Position numbers and translations under genes: made by a program. The notes beneath the pieces were generated by a model. It ran no database searches and was not told the DNA's origin. It worked only from the letters and a program-made list of their open reading frames with translations. Positions 60,746-64,000 of a stretch of 64,000 bases of DNA are shown here, piece by piece. Every line of letters starts with the position of its first letter. Position 1 is the first letter of the stretch. Source of the stretch: Ditylenchus dipsaci (Eukaryota; Nematoda; Chromadorea; Rhabditida; Anguinidae); the NCBI GenBank assembly GCA_004194705.1, contig SADC01001382.1, forward strand, positions 124,001 through 188,000, read 5' to 3'.

Positions 60746-62809
60746 TTACTCTTCGTCAGATTGCTTTGCAGATGCATTCTTGGAAAGCTTTCGCAGAAGC
60801 TTTAGACTTGGAAGAACCAGCTGGCGAAGGCTGAATAGACTTAGGAGAAGCAATAGAGCTTTCTGCATTTCTTGAATGAGGACGCTCAATTTGAATATCA
60901 ATTTCCGTCTCTTTCCAAGTCTTGCGCGACCCCTAAATTTATTTTTAAGTGCACTTTTACATCAGACTAAACAAAAACCTACCTTGATAACCAATATGCC
61001 GCTTTCAGAAACAAACGATTTGATAGACCCTGTCTTAATATCTAAAACTCACCTAGTTTACTGAATTTCAAAAATACAAGCGATAAAAAACCATCTGGAT
61101 ACAATACTTTCGACTGAAGCTTCGTTTGAGTGTTTGTTCATGACTTTTATCTTGGTCGATTCTCTCGCCTAGAACCGACAGAACATTTTCAGACAAAGTA
61201 ATCTGTAAGAAGTAAAAATTATTCTCTCAAAAATTTCTTTTTATTAGAGATAAAAATCAGAGTTTTAGAATTTCATTTTGCTATGTTTTTGAATAATTTT
61301 TAAAGGGGGAAAATAGCTAAAATTTTGAGGTATATGCCCGTTCTCATACATAAAATGATTGGCTTTTTACATATCTTTTTTTTTTAAATTTTAACCTGCG
61401 ACCCTGAATTTCGAAATTGATACACTGAGAACTGAATTTTTCCGAGTTTCAGGAATACAAGGAATTTTTTTGATGAAAAAAATAGGTAAAATTTCATCGT
61501 TAATGAACTAAAAGTAGCGTATAGCATCAAATATTTTCAGCTACTAATTTTTTGAAAAGGATGTTGAAATGAGTTGCAAAGTGAAATCCTGAAATATCAA
61601 TTTTTGTCTACTTTTAGAAGTAAAAACCTTGATGTCTTTCGGTTCAAAATGCTCCACATTTAGTTGAATAGTGAAACCAGCATCTGTGTTCTCAATGTCT
61701 CCTACACCTGTCAAAGTTTGGGAGAGCCAGCTCGAGTCGGGGAGTATAGTCCTGTTGTAGACTTAACAAAACTTAACGAAAAATAAAATTTCAAATAGGT
61801 TTAACCCACTCCATCTTGAGAGTTCTGAACAGGAACTGTTGAAAATGTTGTTGCTGATACTGTTGTGGATGTATTTCAGGCTAGTCTGACCAACTGGCTG
61901 CAAAACTACATTGTTTTGTCTTGGCGAGAGATGCTGTTGAACTTGAGGATGGACAGCAGGTGCTTCGTAGTACTTGATTGGATGGATATATGGCTGACTG
62001 TTATGTTGGTGATTTGCTGGAGCTGGCAGTGCGTACACACTTGGATGTCGACAGTTTTGCTGCTGTTGAAATGTTTCTGTCTCACTAGTTCTTTCGATCT
62101 CTCGTTAATTCTAAAATTTTTTAAAGCTGATGAATATGAAAAAGATCGCTACCTGTTTGAATCTTCATATCCATATCTTCTGCCAAAATCTGACTGAAAA
62201 ATTAAGTATAGTCTATTCCCGATAAGCATACACCGCCTCAAGTTTCTCTGAATATAATTTTACAACCTTGTACTTAAAATGGCATGAATCTCGATTTCAC
62301 CGGTCGTTTATGTACAATTGTGCAATACTTACTCATTTAGAAAAATCAACATCCAGTTTTAAAAGCAGTGTCAGTTTATCGAGATGCGCATGTCTCAAGG
62401 CTTGACCTGCTAGCTTATAGAAAAATCACCGGAGAAATTGAAACTATTGCGATTTTAAGATTAGATAATCCGGCAAAAGATTTTAAAAATTAAGGTCAAA
62501 ATTTATAGGGTAAAGCTGGGCGTAAATGGTTTATTGACTATTGTTATATAAAAGAAAAAAGTTTACTTACATCCATAATACTCTTGCCGATTTGAGATGG
62601 TCGATCGTTTCGAAAAGTCGTGAAACTACTCTCAAATGGCTGTCCATAGGTGCGCGCGCTCTTTGTCTACTTGCTCTAGACTCTAAAGAAAAATTTAATG
62701 CAAAAAGATTCTAAACATGTATAGAAAATTACTTGTCCACTTCGATCCACCTGATATTCTCGGATGTAGTACTCTTTTTCTTCAAAATATTTTGTCGAGC
62801 ATAAGACAT
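60746..62809 (-). CDS. small heat-shock protein (alpha-crystallin/HSP20 domain)
   Basis: ATP-independent chaperone of the HSP20 family, minus strand. Exons inferred: 62733-62809, 62571-62675, 62151-62194, 61806-62110, 61628-61751, 61092-61202, 60983-61041, 60746-60932; about 335 residues, long for the family. After MSYARQNILKKKSTTSE comes a ~190-residue extension rich in Gln/Pro/His/Tyr (FQQQQNCRHPSVYALPAPAN, HPQVQQHLSPRQNN). The alpha-crystallin domain is at ~197-277: DIENTDAGFTIQLNVEHF, EPKDIK, ITLSENVLSVLGERID, FSRKY, PDDIKTGSIKSFVSESGILV. A charged, Ser/Lys-rich tail follows (ERPHSRN, SKSKASAKA). Single bases seem missing near 62655-62665, 62088-62095 and 61105-61110. The stop is TGA 60756-60758 in the straight frame, or TAA 60746-60748 (ending AKQSDEE) if two more bases are missing. 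No I-x-I/V anchor was noticed in the tail. Confidence 0.85.
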
Positions 62810-62988
62810 GTTCGAAAGACTAGCCTGAAATAACATAGAAATTTATTTTGCGACTACAAACAAATCTTGCTTGTTCTAAAATATGATAAACAACTCTGCA
62901 AAATATTTACTTCAGGGTAATACAAACCCTGGAAATGGAGGGGGGGGGGTTGGAAAAATTTTCTTAGAGGGGGGTGGTTGCTTCTACT

Positions 62989-63129
62989 CAGTGTTTTCCA
63001 ATCTTGACAGTGACACTGACAGTGACAGTGACATCCGAATGACAGTGACAGTGATACTCGAATATTTAATAGAGTGTCACTGTCATTCAGATGTCATTGT
63101 CAGTGTCACTTTCAAAATCGGAAACACTG
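62989..63129. mobile_element. hAT-like mini foldback with TGACAG repeat arms
   Basis: Ends CAGTGTTTTCC and GGAAACACTG are mirror images with the CAGTG start common in hAT elements, and the flanks CTTCTACT / GTTCTACT differ in one of eight bases. Arms are tandem TGACAGTGACAC-type units, inverted around CTCGAATATTTAATAGAG. It is 141 bp long. Confidence 0.7.
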
Positions 63130-63344
63130 GTTCTACTATAACATTTACGGTAATTCTACAGGGTGGTCCGAGAATATATAATATAAAAAAACGCAGTTAG
63201 ACTCAGTTCGATCTAACTATTTTTGCTATGAAAACACGATTTTTGCTTGGTCCCTCTTTTGGTTCAGTTCCTGGTTTTCCGGTCCCTGGATGGGAAAGAC
63301 CCAACCGCAGAGCAGACCACGAAAATTGTATTTTTCACAATACC

Positions 63345-63601
63345 GTTTTTCCTATAATTTCATCCCCGGGTGGGATGATTTTTTCAACCCCCGGAAATCG
63401 GAAAATTTTGAATTGAATCTCGAGATTTTCGGGAGCTCAATCAAAATCTGAAAAGTGGAATCGGTAGAGCTCGTGGGAGTTAAGAGAAAACGCATCAAAC
63501 AGATTTTTAAAATTTTTGACTCAGAGTTGAGATATATGTCCTTAAAGTTGAAAGGGGATGAGTAATTAGAGGGAGGAGAGAAATTACAGGAAATAAGGTA
63601 T
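63345..63601. repeat. MITE, family A
   Basis: TACCGTTTTTCCTATAATTT ... AAATTACAGGAAATAAGGTA are mirrored ends. The interior includes GGAATCGGTAGAGCTCGTGG, the family A core in reverse orientation. Confidence 0.6.
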
Positions 63602-64000
63602 GCCAAAGTCGAATTGAGTCAAACAGCGTTTACACAAAATAAACTAATAAATGAAGTTTATAAAGTGTCGATATTTCTTGAACCATCCTGTATTTTAACA
63701 AAGGAATAATCAATTTTTTAATAGGACGTTGTGTTGTTTGTATGAGGGTGTTTATACAAAGAAAATGGAAGAGCGCAAAAAACATTGCTAAATGACCTAT
63801 AGATAAGACTTTTTGAGGTCATTAAAATGATTGCGACCCAAGACCCGCATAAATAAGGTAAAAAAGGAAACTGCTTGCTTAGCAGTATTGCTAAAGAGTT
63901 CATTTATATTCAAGAATGTTTGTGAGAGAGTTCAAATCCAACAAAACAAATAAAAATTATTCTGCCAGTCGAAAAAAAGGTGTCTATCGTGTGGAAATAG
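63602..64000. other. window end, nothing recognised
   Basis: AT-rich sequence with no coding or repeat signal I can support. Confidence 0.3.

Overview
This is eukaryotic, invertebrate-type DNA: AT-rich, with intron-dense genes and many introns of only 40-60 bp, GT...AG splice sites ending in T-rich ...TTTTCAG or ...TTTTAG, and very heavy loading with palindromic repeats. Gene content (DM-domain factor, MADF-BESS factor, collagen IV, TRAPPC13, NAC-beta/BTF3, an alpha-crystallin small heat-shock protein) is animal. A short run of GCCTAA, the complement of the nematode telomere hexamer TTAGGC, leans weakly towards nematodes or relatives, but the collagen IV gene has far more exons than the well-known rhabditid ones. 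I would call it an ecdysozoan worm of unknown genus, without confidence.

Layout. 1-3.9 kb: repeats only (pogo-type MITE, a 2.3-kb composite of inverted elements, a foldback transposon with 8-bp target duplication). 3.95-5.79 kb (+): BTF3/NAC-beta. 6.08-9.75 kb (+): TRAPPC13. 9.8-12.9 kb: repeats. 12.94-17.58 kb (+): MADF-BESS regulator. 17.6-21.7 kb: repeats. 21.74-26.3 kb (+): DM-domain (doublesex/mab-3) gene, its first two exons lying between long inverted repeats. 26.5-35.8 kb: repeat-rich, with a complete 1.57-kb hAT transposon (BED-finger transposase remnant, 8-bp target duplication) at 27.4-29.0 kb. 35.86-50.78 kb (-): collagen IV alpha chain in some 55-60 exons. 51.4-57.5 kb: a large 29-bp satellite in two blocks, each followed by a copy of the same 0.5-kb flank. 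58-60.7 kb: repeats. 60.75-62.81 kb (-): small heat-shock protein with a long N-terminal extension. 62.8-64 kb: repeats.

The genes are ordinary cellular genes (translation quality control, vesicle traffic, transcription, basement membrane, protein folding) with no sign of one shared pathway. Two general observations stand out. First, nearly every recognisable gene lacks single bases inside its exons. The losses fall mostly in short homopolymers, mainly G/C runs, and exon lengths that should be multiples of three come out one short; this points to uncorrected long-read consensus errors more than to pseudogenes. Second, several unrelated-looking foldback elements share one design: inverted arms built of short tandem repeats, an AT-rich loop, and 8-bp target duplications. 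The best examples are at 2.0, 7.2, 27.4 and 63.0 kb.
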